Shown here: one piece after another, positions 17,176 to 26,339 of the stretch
Layout: each line of letters begins with the position of its first letter
How positions within the stretch are numbered: position 1 is the stretch's first letter
DNA from: JAEUJM01 sp041918615
GTDB lineage: Bacteria > Actinomycetota > Acidimicrobiia > Acidimicrobiales > DATDAH01
Assembly (NCBI GenBank): GCA_041918615.1
Contig: JAYRVH010000030.1
Location: 62,001 to 126,000 of the forward strand
Reading direction: 5' to 3'
Length of the DNA stretch: 64,000 nucleotides
Made by a program: the position numbers and the translations under genes
The notes under the pieces: generated by a model
Seen by the model: only the letters and a program-made list of their open reading frames with translations
Told to the model about the DNA's origin: nothing
Database searches by the model: none

Positions 17176-17970
17176 TTGGACGCTCCCGCTCACTCGAAAC
17201 CCAGTCGGCCCGTGCTCTGGCTCATCGTGGCACCACTGGTCGCGCTCGTCATCGCCTCGTACGTCGGCGACGCGTTCGCGCCGACCCTGGTCGACAAGCA
17301 CCCGCTGTGGCTGATCGCCCTCAATGCCCGCAACCGCAACCTGGTGCTCACCACCAACTCGCTCGACGCGGTCTCGTACTACGTGGTCGGCGGCCTCCGC
17401 CTGGTGCTGGCCGACCCCCTCTTCTACCTGCTCGGCTACTTCTACGGTGATGCCGCCGTGCGCTGGGCCGAGCGCCGGTCGAGGACCTTCGGCGGGATCC
17501 TCCGCTCTGTCGAGCAGTTCTTCCAGAAGGCCTCGTACCCACTCGTCCTCATTGCCCCGAACAACCCCATCTGCCTGTTCGCCGGCGCCTCCGGCATGTC
17601 GCCACCGGTGTTCCTCGCCCTCAACATCACCGGCACCGTCGCCCGCCTCTACCTGATCCGCTGGGTCGGCGACATCTTCGCCAGCCCGATCGACACCGTC
17701 GTCAGCTTCATCCGCGAGTACCGCCTTCCACTCACTGCGGTGACGATCGCCCTGGTGGGCTTCACCATCTGGTCCGAGAGCAGAGGCGAGGGCGAGACCG
17801 AGTTCGAATCGCTGGTCCATCTCGAGGAGGAATTGGAGGAGGTCTCCGAGGAGATCGAGCACGAGCACGAGTTGGAGATCCAAGCGGCCACCGGCGACCT
17901 GCCCGGCCAGGCCCTCGCGGCGGAGGAGAAGCCGAGTCCCGAGTCGGCCGGGGAGGAGCCCGAGGCGTGA
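17176..17970 (+). CDS. DedA/VTT-like membrane protein with acidic tail
   Basis: 264 residues with four to five hydrophobic segments (about 13-33, 75-95, 120-140, 145-165, 190-205) and a re-entrant-like segment with APNNPICLFAGASGM, as in DedA/VTT (SNARE-associated Golgi) proteins, which act in lipid scrambling or transport. The last ~60 residues are strongly acidic (EEELEEVSEEIEHEHELE) and probably cytoplasmic. The start is TTG at 17176; no better codon precedes the first hydrophobic segment. Its stop overlaps the following SDR start (GTGA). Confidence 0.75.
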   Translation: MDAPAHSKPSRPVLWLIVAPLVALVIASYVGDAFAPTLVDKHPLWLIALNARNRNLVLTTNSLDAVSYYVVGGLRLVLADPLFYLLGYFYGDAAVRWAERRSRTFGGILRSVEQFFQKASYPLVLIAPNNPICLFAGASGMSPPVFLALNITGTVARLYLIRWVGDIFASPIDTVVSFIREYRLPLTAVTIALVGFTIWSESRGEGETEFESLVHLEEELEEVSEEIEHEHELEIQAATGDLPGQALAAEEKPSPESAGEEPEA

Positions 17971-18698
17971 CGCGCACTGCCGTCATCAGCGGGGCCAGTG
18001 CGGGCATCGGCGCCGCTACCGCCGCCCGACTGGCCGCCGAGGGGTTCCGTGTGATCGTCGGGGCACGGCGCCTCGACCGGCTCCGAGCAGTGGCCTCGCC
18101 CATCGGGGCCACTGCCTTTCAACTCGACGTGACCGATCCAGCGTCGGTCACCGACTTCTGCGAGCGGGTGCCCGAGTGCTCGCTGCTCGTGAACAACGCA
18201 GGGGGCGCCCTCGGGCGTGACCCCGTGGCCGAAGCCGACGAGGCCGACTGGCTCGCGATGTACGACGCCAACGTGCTCGGTGTGATGCGGATGACCCGGG
18301 CCCTGCTTCCCAAGCTGGTCGCCAGCGGCGACGGCCACATCGTCACCATCGGGTCCATCGCCGGCCTCGAGGCCTACCCGGGCGGAGGTGGGTACAACGC
18401 TGCCAAGTTCGGGGCGCACGCGGTGATGGGCGTGCTCCGCCAGGAACTGCTCGGCACCCCCGTGCGGGTCACCGAGATCGACCCCGGCATGGTCGAGACC
18501 GAGTTCAGCGTGGTCCGCTTCGGCGGCGACCAGGCCGCGGCCGACGCCGTCTACGAGGGCCTCACCCCCCTCGTCGCGGACGACATCGCGGACTGCGTGG
18601 CGTGGGCGGCCACCCGTCCGAGCCACGTGAACATCGATCAGATCGTGGTGAAGCCACGCGACCAGGCGAGCGCCACCCGCGTCTCCCGTCGCTCCTGA
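17967..18698 (+). CDS. Short-chain dehydrogenase/reductase (YdfG/3-hydroxy acid dehydrogenase-like)
   Basis: 243 residues with a classical SDR arrangement: cofactor motif GASAGIG (9-15), NNAG (76-79), catalytic Ser130, Tyr143 and Lys147 (YNAAK). The basic residues after beta-2 (GARRLDRL) suggest NADP(H). The overall sequence resembles YdfG-type NADP-dependent 3-hydroxy-acid/serine dehydrogenases, but the substrate cannot be fixed. It is co-translated with the DedA-like gene (4-nt overlap) and followed by a strong palindrome facing dapB. Confidence 0.92.
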   Translation: MTRTAVISGASAGIGAATAARLAAEGFRVIVGARRLDRLRAVASPIGATAFQLDVTDPASVTDFCERVPECSLLVNNAGGALGRDPVAEADEADWLAMYDANVLGVMRMTRALLPKLVASGDGHIVTIGSIAGLEAYPGGGGYNAAKFGAHAVMGVLRQELLGTPVRVTEIDPGMVETEFSVVRFGGDQAAADAVYEGLTPLVADDIADCVAWAATRPSHVNIDQIVVKPRDQASATRVSRRS

Positions 18699-18717
18699 CC
18701 TCCACAACCGCCGTTTC

Positions 18718-18757
18718 CGCGTCCGAACTGGTCGTGATCACGGCCAGTTCGGACGCG
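18718..18757. terminator. Long near-perfect palindrome between convergent SDR and dapB
   Basis: Arms CGCGTCCGAACTGG (18718-18731) and the exact complement (18744-18757), with the loop itself a perfect palindrome, CGTGATCACG. It is flanked by TTT and AAA runs, so RNA from either strand forms a hairpin followed by U residues. It probably ends both convergent transcripts. Confidence 0.75.
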
Positions 18758-18780
18758 AAAGCAAGGCGGTGTTGGAGGCT

Positions 18781-19548
18781 TCAGAGGCCGAGAAGGGCGT
18801 CCATGCCAATGGTGAGCCCGGGTCGTTTCGCCACCCCTTTGACGGCGAGGACCACGCCGGGCATGAACGACGACCGGTCGTAGCTGTCGTGGCGGATGGT
18901 GAGCGTCTGGCCCGTGGTGCCGAGCAGCACCTCCTGGTGGGCGACGATTCCCCGCAGGCGCACGGAGTGGACCCGGATGCCGCCTGGGCCCTCTGCGCCC
19001 CGGGCGCCGGCCACCACGACCTTGGTGGTGGGGTCGTCGCCCCAGGCATCGGAGGCGGCAGCCATGCGCTCGACGGTGAGCATTGCGGTTCCCGAAGGCG
19101 CGTCGACCTTCTTGTCGTGGTGCAATTCGATCACCTCGGCCGTTTCGAAGTGCGGCGCGGCCAACTCGGCAAACCGCATCAGCAGCACCGCGCCGATGGC
19201 GAAGTTGGGCGCGATCAGACAGTTGCTGGTGGTGAACGCCGCCCGGAACCGCCCGAGGTCGTCCTCGGTGAAGCCCGTGGTGCCCACCACGGCGTGGACG
19301 CCGTGCTCGGCCATCCAAGCGAGGTTCTCCCGGGCCGCTCCCACCTGGGTGAAGTCGACAGCCACCTCGACACGGGCGTCGGCCATCCCGGACGCATCAG
19401 CCCCGATCGGCACGCCCTCGATGACCGATCCGACGTGGTGCGGGTCGACTGCGGCCACGAGCTCGAGGCCCGCATCGGCCTTGACCGCGCCGCAGACAGT
19501 GGCGCCCATCCGCCCTCCGGCGCCGAACACCCCCACCCGGATCGTCAT
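18781..19548 (-). CDS. dapB: 4-hydroxy-tetrahydrodipicolinate reductase
   Basis: 255 residues. The N-terminal nucleotide-binding motif is VGVFGAGGRMG, the family signature is ELHHDKKVDAPSGTA, and the substrate-binding segment is VGTTGF. It performs the NAD(P)H-dependent reduction step of the diaminopimelate pathway after DapA. ATG start with no ribosome site; TAGGGT ends 6 nt before it, suggesting a leaderless message. In many actinobacteria dapB follows the M16 peptidase after pnp; here a secreted protein gene lies between. Confidence 0.96.
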   Translation of the reverse strand: MTIRVGVFGAGGRMGATVCGAVKADAGLELVAAVDPHHVGSVIEGVPIGADASGMADARVEVAVDFTQVGAARENLAWMAEHGVHAVVGTTGFTEDDLGRFRAAFTTSNCLIAPNFAIGAVLLMRFAELAAPHFETAEVIELHHDKKVDAPSGTAMLTVERMAAASDAWGDDPTTKVVVAGARGAEGPGGIRVHSVRLRGIVAHQEVLLGTTGQTLTIRHDSYDRSSFMPGVVLAVKGVAKRPGLTIGMDALLGL

Positions 19549-19554
19549 CCCGGC

Positions 19555-19560
19555 ACCCTA
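19555..19560 (-). promoter_or_regulatory. Candidate -10 box of dapB (leaderless)
   Basis: TAGGGT on the minus strand, 6 nt before the dapB ATG, no Shine-Dalgarno sequence between. Confidence 0.5.
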
Positions 19561-19684
19561 CTTCTCGCCCGCCCCGGCCCCCTCGATCGACCCCGCACCG
19601 CGCGGCGCCGGTCGGCGAGGCCGAGCAGCAGCAGATCCTCGGCGCACAGCCAGCCGCTGGCGGACCGCCAGCAGCCGCACCCCG

Positions 19685-22360
19685 ATGGTCGGCCGGGCGT
19701 GCGTCGGCTACGTTACCGGCATCGAGCGACAGCCGACCGCGCCTGCAAGGCGAAGGGTTCTGCACGCTGCGATCGCCTGCCTGTTCGGCCTCGTGACGGT
19801 GCCGACCACGGCTACCGCCACGGGGCTCCCCGGCCGTGCGGGCACCACCGCAACCCAGCCAGCTCGAACGGCAGGCGCGACCGGACTGACGGCCTTGGCC
19901 GCCACGCCGGCCGCGCTGAACGTGGCGTTCGCCGCGGACCGCCACGACTACACGACCCGGTGCCCGACCGGCCAGGTGACGATGTTCAGCGGCACGGTCG
20001 CCGCCGGCTATCGGGTGCGCGCCATTCCGCTCGGCCCAGGTGCTGCCGCACCGTCGACCTTCACCGGCTCGTTCACCTATCCCGTCACGCCGCCCGCGGT
20101 GACCACCGTCCGCTTCGAGGTCGCCGATGTCAACGAGACCACCGCTCCCACCTCGACCTACCGCGTCCGGTGCCTCCCGAGCACGTTCCCGTCCTTCACC
20201 ACCACCGTCACCGGGAGCCCGCAGTCCGCCTACTACGTGGTGACCCATGGAAACTGGGACATCATCCTCGATTCGGCGGGCACGCCGGTGTGGTGGCGAC
20301 GCGAGACCCAGGGTGCCCCCGTCGACGCGAAGCTGATCGACGGGCACATCGTCACCACGGTGCCCGGCGGCGACTACGTCTTCCGGGCCTGGGACGGCAC
20401 ACCCACCCGAGTGGTGCACGACGGCCTCGACCACCACGACCTCCAGCGCACGCCCACCGGCGACCTGGTCGGCTTCCAGTACTACGACTCCGACCGGAAC
20501 CTGCAGGAAGAGGCCCGGTTCGTCCGGCTCGATGCCTCCGGCGCCGAGGTGTGGTCGTGGCGGACCCAGGATCACCTCGACGCTGCCGAGATGGCACCCG
20601 ATCTGTACAAGCTGACCTGGGGGCACGCCAACTCGGTCGAGCCGCACGGCGCCGATGGCGTGCTCGTGTCGATCCGCAACCTCGACGCGATCTACGACAT
20701 CGACATGGCCACGAATGACATCTTCTGGAAGCTCGGAGGAACCGCGACCGCGCGCAGCCTGGCGGTTTTCGAGGGGACGCGGCAGCTGACGGAGGCCGAG
20801 GTCCTCCGCCTCTTCAGCGGCCAGCACGATGCCCGCATCCTGCCCGACGGGTCGGTGAGCGTGCTCGACAACGGCACGCGTGCCTTGTCACGGCGGCCTC
20901 GGGTCCTTCGGTTCGAGATCGACGCCGACGCGCGCCGCGCCACCCTCGTCGAGACCGTCGTCGATCCGCGCGCCGGGTACTCGTTCGGCCTCGGGTCGGC
21001 CCGGCGGACCGACGGGGGGAACTGGGTCGTCAGCTGGGGCGGCTGGAACGACTTCTTCACCGAGCTCACGCCGGACGGCGCGCCCGTCCTCACGGTGAGC
21101 GGCGTCAGCACCTATCGAGCGGTTCCGGTCATGCCCGGCGAGCTCGACGCCGATGCCATGCGTGCCGGGATGGACTCGATGGCGGGATCGCCCACCGGCC
21201 TCACCGGCTCCGTGACCGAGACCGGCACGGGCGCGCCCATACCGTGGGCCGGGGTCGCGGTCCTGCGCGCCGCGGATCTCTCGTTCGCCGCCGGAACCGT
21301 CGGCGACGCCGAGGGCGACTTTGCCGTCGCGCTGGACTCAGGGACATACCTCGTCTACCTGCTCGACACCAGCGGCGACCACCGCTCGGACTTCCTCGGC
21401 GCACCCACGCCGGTCACCGTCACGCGTGGACCACCGACCGACGTCGTGGCGCCCATGGCCCCGACCCGTGGTGAGATCTCCGGCCGGGTGACCGATGCCG
21501 CGTCGGGCGCTGCCGTCGCAGGTGCCTGGGCGGTGAGTCTCAACCCCGCGACTGGAGCACCCGAGGTCGCTACCGTCGCAGATGCGTCGGGGCGCTACGA
21601 CCTCGAGCACCTGGGGGTCGGCGACCACAGGACGGTCTACCTCGATCCCAGCGGCGCGCACTCGCCCCGCTTCTTCGCGGGCACGCCCGATCCGGCCGCC
21701 TCTACCCCGATACCGGTGACGGCCGGCCGCGCGACGCCAGCCGACGTCTCGCTCCCCCCGCAGCCGGGCGCACCTGCCACGACGGACCTGCGGGGCACCG
21801 TCATCGAGTCGGCCACCTCCCGGCCACTCCGGGGCGTGCGGGTCCTGGCCCTGCGGGCATCAGACTTCTCGCTGGCGGCCGGTGCGGTCACCGGCGGCGC
21901 CGGCGGGTACCGCGTGCAGGTCGCGGCCGGGTCGTATCGACTCGCCTTCCTCGACCCGAGCGGCCACCATGCCATGGAGTGGCACGACAACGTGCCCTAC
22001 CACGGGATCGTGAGCGCAACCCCGGTGACCGCGCCGGCCGTGACGAACGCAGCCCTCGACGCCACCGTCGGCGCGTGGGCGGGCACCGTCACCGACGCAT
22101 CGTCCAGCGTGCCCCTCGAGGGAGCGTGGGTCATCGCAATCGGACCAACGGGCATCGGCGGTGGGGCGATCACCGCCGCTGACGGCAGCTACACGATCGA
22201 CGCGCTGACCCCCGGCTCGTACCGGGCCACCATCGTCGACCCCTCCGGCACCCACCTGCAGGAGTACTGGGACGACCGCCCCGACTACGCCGGCGCCACC
22301 ACTGTTCCGATCACGGCCGGGCACACCGCCACGATCGATGCGGCAGTGACCGCTAGGTGA
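19685..22360 (+). CDS. Secreted arylsulfotransferase-like protein with four C-terminal repeat domains
   Basis: About 891 residues. A Sec signal peptide (ARRRVLHAAIACLFGLV) is followed by a beta-sandwich-like segment, then an arylsulfotransferase (ASST)-type propeller, roughly residues 150-490, with NWDIILDSAGTPVWW, DHHDLQRTPTGDLVG, HANSVEPHG, GQHDARILPDGSVSVLDNGT and FGLGSARRTDGGNWVVSWGG. Four repeats of about 95 residues follow (starting near 503, 596, 698, 797), each like a carboxypeptidase-regulatory/Cna-B fold and ending in D-x-S-G-x-H. ASST enzymes move sulfate between phenolic donors and acceptors; activity here is inferred. The ATG at 19685 is the only usual start before the signal peptide. 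It interrupts the usual M16-dapB neighbourhood and is convergent with the M16 gene (3-nt gap). Confidence 0.8.
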   Translation: MVGRACVGYVTGIERQPTAPARRRVLHAAIACLFGLVTVPTTATATGLPGRAGTTATQPARTAGATGLTALAATPAALNVAFAADRHDYTTRCPTGQVTMFSGTVAAGYRVRAIPLGPGAAAPSTFTGSFTYPVTPPAVTTVRFEVADVNETTAPTSTYRVRCLPSTFPSFTTTVTGSPQSAYYVVTHGNWDIILDSAGTPVWWRRETQGAPVDAKLIDGHIVTTVPGGDYVFRAWDGTPTRVVHDGLDHHDLQRTPTGDLVGFQYYDSDRNLQEEARFVRLDASGAEVWSWRTQDHLDAAEMAPDLYKLTWGHANSVEPHGADGVLVSIRNLDAIYDIDMATNDIFWKLGGTATARSLAVFEGTRQLTEAEVLRLFSGQHDARILPDGSVSVLDNGTRALSRRPRVLRFEIDADARRATLVETVVDPRAGYSFGLGSARRTDGGNWVVSWGGWNDFFTELTPDGAPVLTVSGVSTYRAVPVMPGELDADAMRAGMDSMAGSPTGLTGSVTETGTGAPIPWAGVAVLRAADLSFAAGTVGDAEGDFAVALDSGTYLVYLLDTSGDHRSDFLGAPTPVTVTRGPPTDVVAPMAPTRGEISGRVTDAASGAAVAGAWAVSLNPATGAPEVATVADASGRYDLEHLGVGDHRTVYLDPSGAHSPRFFAGTPDPAASTPIPVTAGRATPADVSLPPQPGAPATTDLRGTVIESATSRPLRGVRVLALRASDFSLAAGAVTGGAGGYRVQVAAGSYRLAFLDPSGHHAMEWHDNVPYHGIVSATPVTAPAVTNAALDATVGAWAGTVTDASSSVPLEGAWVIAIGPTGIGGGAITAADGSYTIDALTPGSYRATIVDPSGTHLQEYWDDRPDYAGATTVPITAGHTATIDAAVTAR

Positions 22361-22363
22361 TGA

Positions 22364-23599
22364 TCAGACAGGCAGGTCGGACGCGTCGAGGGGGCCGACG
22401 GCGGCGAGGGTACGGCCGCCGGCGAACACCCGCTGCAACACCCGGTTGACATCGTCATGGGTGACGGCCCGGATCTTGTCGACGTGCTCGCTGATCGGCG
22501 TGACCTTGCCGCGGATGGTCGAGCTGCTGCCGATGCGGCCCATGCGGCTGCCACTGTCCTCGAGCCCGAGCACCAGTGACCCTTCGAGGTAGCCCCGAGC
22601 GACGGCGAGCTCCTTGTCGGAGACGCCGTCGGAGAGCAGTGCGGCAACGATGTCATCCACCACGGCGATGGCCTCGGCGACTCGGGCGGGCGCCGTGCCG
22701 AGGTAGGCGAGCACGACGCCGGTGTCCACGTAGGACGACGGCGCCGAGTAGACCGAGTAGGCGAGCCCGCGCTTCTCGCGGACTTCCTGGAAGAGCCGGC
22801 TTGCGGTACCGCCGCCGAGCACGTGGTTGAGCACCGACAGGGCGTAGCGGTCGGGGTCCTCGTGGTCGAAGCCCGGCCACGACATGGCCAGGTGCACCTG
22901 CTCGGTGGGCCGGCGAAGCACCGAGACCGGCACAGCCGGAAGGGAGGGTGCGTCGCGCTCGGGCGCCACCCCGCCGGACGCCGACGAGAAGCCTTCGTCC
23001 ACCCGAGCCACGACCTCGTCGTGGTCCAACAGCCCGGCGGCCGCCACCACCAGGTTCGTCGGGCGGTAGTGGAGCTCGTGGAAGTGTGCGATCTCCTCGC
23101 GGGTCATGGCCTCGATCGACTCGGGACCCCCGAGGGTCTCCTGACCGAGCGGGTGATCGGGATAACGGGCCTCGAACAACAAGGTGTGCACCCGGTCGTC
23201 GGGCGTGTCCTCGCTCATCAGGATCTCTTCGAGGATCACCTGGCGCTCGGCATCGATCTCGTCGGGCCGGAACGCCGGCGCGGTCACGACATCGGCCAGC
23301 AGGTCGAGCCCGAACGCGAGTTCGGTCGCAGGGAGCCGCGTGTAGTAGGCGGTGTACTCCTTGGCCGTGAACGCGTTCATCTCACCGCCGACAGCATCGA
23401 CCGACTCGGCGATGTCCTGGGCCGAGCGCGCCGCGGTGCCCTTGAACAGCAGGTGCTCGAGGAAGTGCGAGGCCCCCCACAGGCTGCCGGACTCGTCACG
23501 CGAGCCGACCCCGACCCAGACCCCGGTGGTCACCGAGCGCACGGATTCCATGCGTTCGGTGACGACCCGGATGCCATTGTCGAGGGTGCTCGTGCGCAC
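22364..23599 (-). CDS. M16-family zinc peptidase (processing-peptidase type)
   Basis: 411 residues with the inverted zinc motif HFLEH (H45, E48, H49), the downstream Glu ligand in ERQVILEE, and the C-terminal half-domain with HVLGGGTASRLFQEVREKRGLAYSV. This is the single-chain half that forms dimers, as in actinobacterial M16 proteins downstream of pnp. It probably degrades or processes small peptides; the substrate is unknown. The GTG start is preceded by AGGACGAG, 38 nt after pnp, so co-transcription with pnp is likely. Confidence 0.93.
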   Translation of the reverse strand: MRTSTLDNGIRVVTERMESVRSVTTGVWVGVGSRDESGSLWGASHFLEHLLFKGTAARSAQDIAESVDAVGGEMNAFTAKEYTAYYTRLPATELAFGLDLLADVVTAPAFRPDEIDAERQVILEEILMSEDTPDDRVHTLLFEARYPDHPLGQETLGGPESIEAMTREEIAHFHELHYRPTNLVVAAAGLLDHDEVVARVDEGFSSASGGVAPERDAPSLPAVPVSVLRRPTEQVHLAMSWPGFDHEDPDRYALSVLNHVLGGGTASRLFQEVREKRGLAYSVYSAPSSYVDTGVVLAYLGTAPARVAEAIAVVDDIVAALLSDGVSDKELAVARGYLEGSLVLGLEDSGSRMGRIGSSSTIRGKVTPISEHVDKIRAVTHDDVNRVLQRVFAGGRTLAAVGPLDASDLPV

Positions 23600-23637
23600 C
23601 TCGTCCTGGTCTGCGCCCGGTGAGGGCTGGCTGACGG

Positions 23638-26121
23638 TCAGCGGCGTGGGCCGCCGCGACGGCCCCGATCGCCACCGCGGCCACGATCCCCACCGGGGCG
23701 AGGTGCCTCGGCCGGGCCGAGATCGCCGAACTCCTCGCGGAGCTCCGACTCGAACGAGTCCTCGAATGACACCGCGACAGCACCGGAGCCACCCTCGGAC
23801 GGCGCGGCCGCCGAGGAGCCGCTGTCGCTGCGGTCGCTGCGGGGACGGTCACCGCGGTCACGGTCGCGGGGACCATCGTCACGATCACGACGGGGCGGGC
23901 GGTCACCGCCGCGGTCGCCGCGACCACCGCCGCCACCGCCACCGGAGGGCGGCGGGGAGTCCGCCGGGCTGAGCGAGACCTTGCCCGACGGATCGACGTC
24001 ATCGACCCGGACCTCGATCTCGTCGCCGAGGTCGAGCACGTCCTCCACCCGGTCGATGCGCTTGCCACCGCCAAGCTTGGAGATGTGGACCAGGCCGTCA
24101 CGGCCCGGGAGGATGTTCACGAAGGCACCGAACTTGGTGATGTTGACCACCTTGCCCTGGTACACCGCGCCGACCTCGGCGGTGGGCGGGTTGAGGATGA
24201 GCTTGATCTGGCGCTCGGCCTCGGCCACCACGCCGCTGTCGTTGGAGCCGATGCTGACGACGCCGACGGTGCCGTCGTCGTCGACGCTGATGTCGGCACC
24301 GGTCTCCTGCTGGATGGCGTTGATGACCTTGCCCTTGGGCCCGATGACCTCGCCGATCTTGTCGATCGGGATCTCGAAACTGGTGATCTTCGGCGCGGTG
24401 GGGCCGACCTCGGGGCGAGGCTCGGCGATGGCGCCGGTCATCACCTCGAGGATCTTGAGCCGGGCGTCCTTGGCCTGGTCGAGCGCCTTGCCGAGCACCT
24501 CGGCGGGAAGGCCAGAGATCTTGGTGTCGAGCTGCAGGGCGGTGACGAACTCGGCCGTACCGGCCACCTTGAAGTCCATGTCGCCGAAGGCATCCTCGGC
24601 ACCGAGGATGTCGGTGAGGGCGGTGTACTTGCCCTCGGCGTAGACGAGGCCCATCGCGATACCGGCAACCGGGGCCTTGATCGGCACACCGGCATCCATG
24701 AGCGACAGCGTCGAGCCGCAGACCGACGCCATCGAGGTGGAGCCGTTGGACGACAGCACGTCGGAAACGGTGCGCAGCGTGTAGGGGAACTCCGCGGCCG
24801 TGGGGATCACGGGCACCAGGGCCCGCTCGGCGAGGAGGCCGTGGCCGATCTCGCGGCGCTTGGGGCCTCGCATGAAGCCGGTCTCACCGGTGGAGAACGG
24901 CGGGAAGTTGTAGTGGTGCATGTAGCGCTTGCGGTCGTCGATGCCGATCGTGTCGAGCATCTGCTCCATCCGGGGCATGCCCAGGGTGGCCACGTTCAGC
25001 ACCTGGGTCTCGCCTCGCTGGAAGAGGCCCGAACCATGCACCGCGGCGAGCACGCCGACCTCGGCGGACAACGGGCGGATGTCGGCCACCCCGCGTCCGT
25101 CGATGCGCACACCGTCCTCGACGATGCGCTTGCGCACGATGGCCTTGGTCAGCGACCGCACCGCAGCCTTGATCTGCTTGGCGCTGTTGTCGACCTCGGC
25201 GAACTGATCGGCCAGCTCGGCCACGATCTCGTCGCGGGCCGCATCTGTGGCGGCGTCACGGTCGGCCTTGTCGGCGATGGCCATGGCGGCGGCGAGCCGG
25301 CCGGTGCCGGCCTCTTCGACGGCGGCGTAGATGTCGTCGTCGTAGTCGACCTGGGTGGTGAAGGTGATCGTGGGCTTGGCGCCGACCTTGCCGACCAGCT
25401 CGTTCTGGAGGTCGATCGACTCCTTGATCCACTGCTTGGAGGCCTCGAGACCGTCGGCGATGACCGCCTCGGTGACCTTGGGGGCGCCACCCTCGTAGAG
25501 CTCCCACGCGGCCTCGGTGCCGCCCGCCTCCACCATCATGATGGCGACGTCGCCGTCGTCACCGATGCGGCCGGCGACGACCATCTCGAACGAGCTGGCG
25601 TCACCGTCCTGGTAGGTGGGGTGCGGGATCCAGGCGCCGTTGGCGTCGAAGGCCACACGCACCGCGCCGATGGGGCCCTCGAAGGGGATGCCCGAGATGG
25701 TGAGGGCTGCGGACGCCGCGTTGATGGCCAACACGTCGTGGGGGTTCACCTTGTCGGCGCCGAGGACGGTGCCGACGATGTGGATCTCGTTGCGGAAGCC
25801 GTCGGGGAACGACGGGCGCAGCGGCCGGTCGATCAGGCGGCAGGTGAGGATGGCCTGATCGGAGGCCTTGCCCTCACGACGGAAGAACGAACCGGGGATC
25901 TTGCCCGCGGCGTACATCCGCTCCTCGATGTCGACGGTGAGGGGGAAGAAGTCGATGCCCTCCCGCACGCCCTTGGCTGCGGTGGCCGTGACCAGCACCA
26001 CCGTGTCGCCGATCTGGGCGACGACGGCGCCGTCGGCCAGTCCGGCCAGCTTGCCCGTCTCGAACGAAAGGTCCTTCTCGGCGCCGGTGATTGGTCCGGC
26101 GACTCTGGTTGCATCCGCCAT
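23638..26121 (-). CDS. pnp: Polyribonucleotide nucleotidyltransferase with RGG-rich tail
   Basis: 827 residues: two RNase PH-like domains with the intervening helical domain, then KH (EIPIDKIGEVIGPKGKVINA) and S1 (GAVYQGKVVNITKFGAFVNI) domains. It degrades RNA 3' to 5' by phosphorolysis and can add nucleotides in reverse. Beyond about residue 716 comes an unusual extension of ~110 residues rich in Gly, Arg, Asp and Pro (GGRGDRGGDRPPRRDRDD), likely disordered and RNA-binding. The ATG follows AGGAG at a 10-nt spacing. rpsO lies upstream and the M16 peptidase downstream, the standard actinobacterial order. Confidence 0.97.
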   Translation of the reverse strand: MADATRVAGPITGAEKDLSFETGKLAGLADGAVVAQIGDTVVLVTATAAKGVREGIDFFPLTVDIEERMYAAGKIPGSFFRREGKASDQAILTCRLIDRPLRPSFPDGFRNEIHIVGTVLGADKVNPHDVLAINAASAALTISGIPFEGPIGAVRVAFDANGAWIPHPTYQDGDASSFEMVVAGRIGDDGDVAIMMVEAGGTEAAWELYEGGAPKVTEAVIADGLEASKQWIKESIDLQNELVGKVGAKPTITFTTQVDYDDDIYAAVEEAGTGRLAAAMAIADKADRDAATDAARDEIVAELADQFAEVDNSAKQIKAAVRSLTKAIVRKRIVEDGVRIDGRGVADIRPLSAEVGVLAAVHGSGLFQRGETQVLNVATLGMPRMEQMLDTIGIDDRKRYMHHYNFPPFSTGETGFMRGPKRREIGHGLLAERALVPVIPTAAEFPYTLRTVSDVLSSNGSTSMASVCGSTLSLMDAGVPIKAPVAGIAMGLVYAEGKYTALTDILGAEDAFGDMDFKVAGTAEFVTALQLDTKISGLPAEVLGKALDQAKDARLKILEVMTGAIAEPRPEVGPTAPKITSFEIPIDKIGEVIGPKGKVINAIQQETGADISVDDDGTVGVVSIGSNDSGVVAEAERQIKLILNPPTAEVGAVYQGKVVNITKFGAFVNILPGRDGLVHISKLGGGKRIDRVEDVLDLGDEIEVRVDDVDPSGKVSLSPADSPPPSGGGGGGGRGDRGGDRPPRRDRDDGPRDRDRGDRPRSDRSDSGSSAAAPSEGGSGAVAVSFEDSFESELREEFGDLGPAEAPRPGGDRGRGGDRGRRGGPRR

Positions 26122-26318
26122 GGGATGTCACTCCTCTCGGGGCCCTCATGGCCCCGGATAGTGCGGCGGGGTCAGTTCCCAGTGGTCGACCACCCGGATG
26201 TATCGACGAGGTGTCTCGACGAGGCCCGGGGAACCGGCCACTGGCAGCTGACCAGCACACCGCTTGTGTTGTTGTATGGGTGGTGCAGCGGGGCGAGCCC
26301 GCGTGAGGTGAGATCAGT

Positions 26319-26332
26319 GGTTCGCGCGAACC
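26319..26332. terminator. Short perfect palindrome after rpsO
   Basis: GGTTCGCGCGAACC lies 7 nt beyond the rpsO stop in the 218-nt rpsO-pnp spacer and could fold into a short hairpin, acting as a weak terminator or processing site that tunes pnp expression. A second hairpin-prone stretch (GGGGCC/GGCCCC) occurs at about 26140-26156. No gene is seen in the spacer. Confidence 0.35.
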
Positions 26333-26339
26333 AGGTGCG

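Noticed and set aside
19705..19720. A TACGTT box followed 6 nt later by ATC, which might imply a leaderless ATC start for the ASST-like gene.
   Set aside because: ATC initiation is very rare and the ATG at 19685 is in frame upstream; evidence is too thin.
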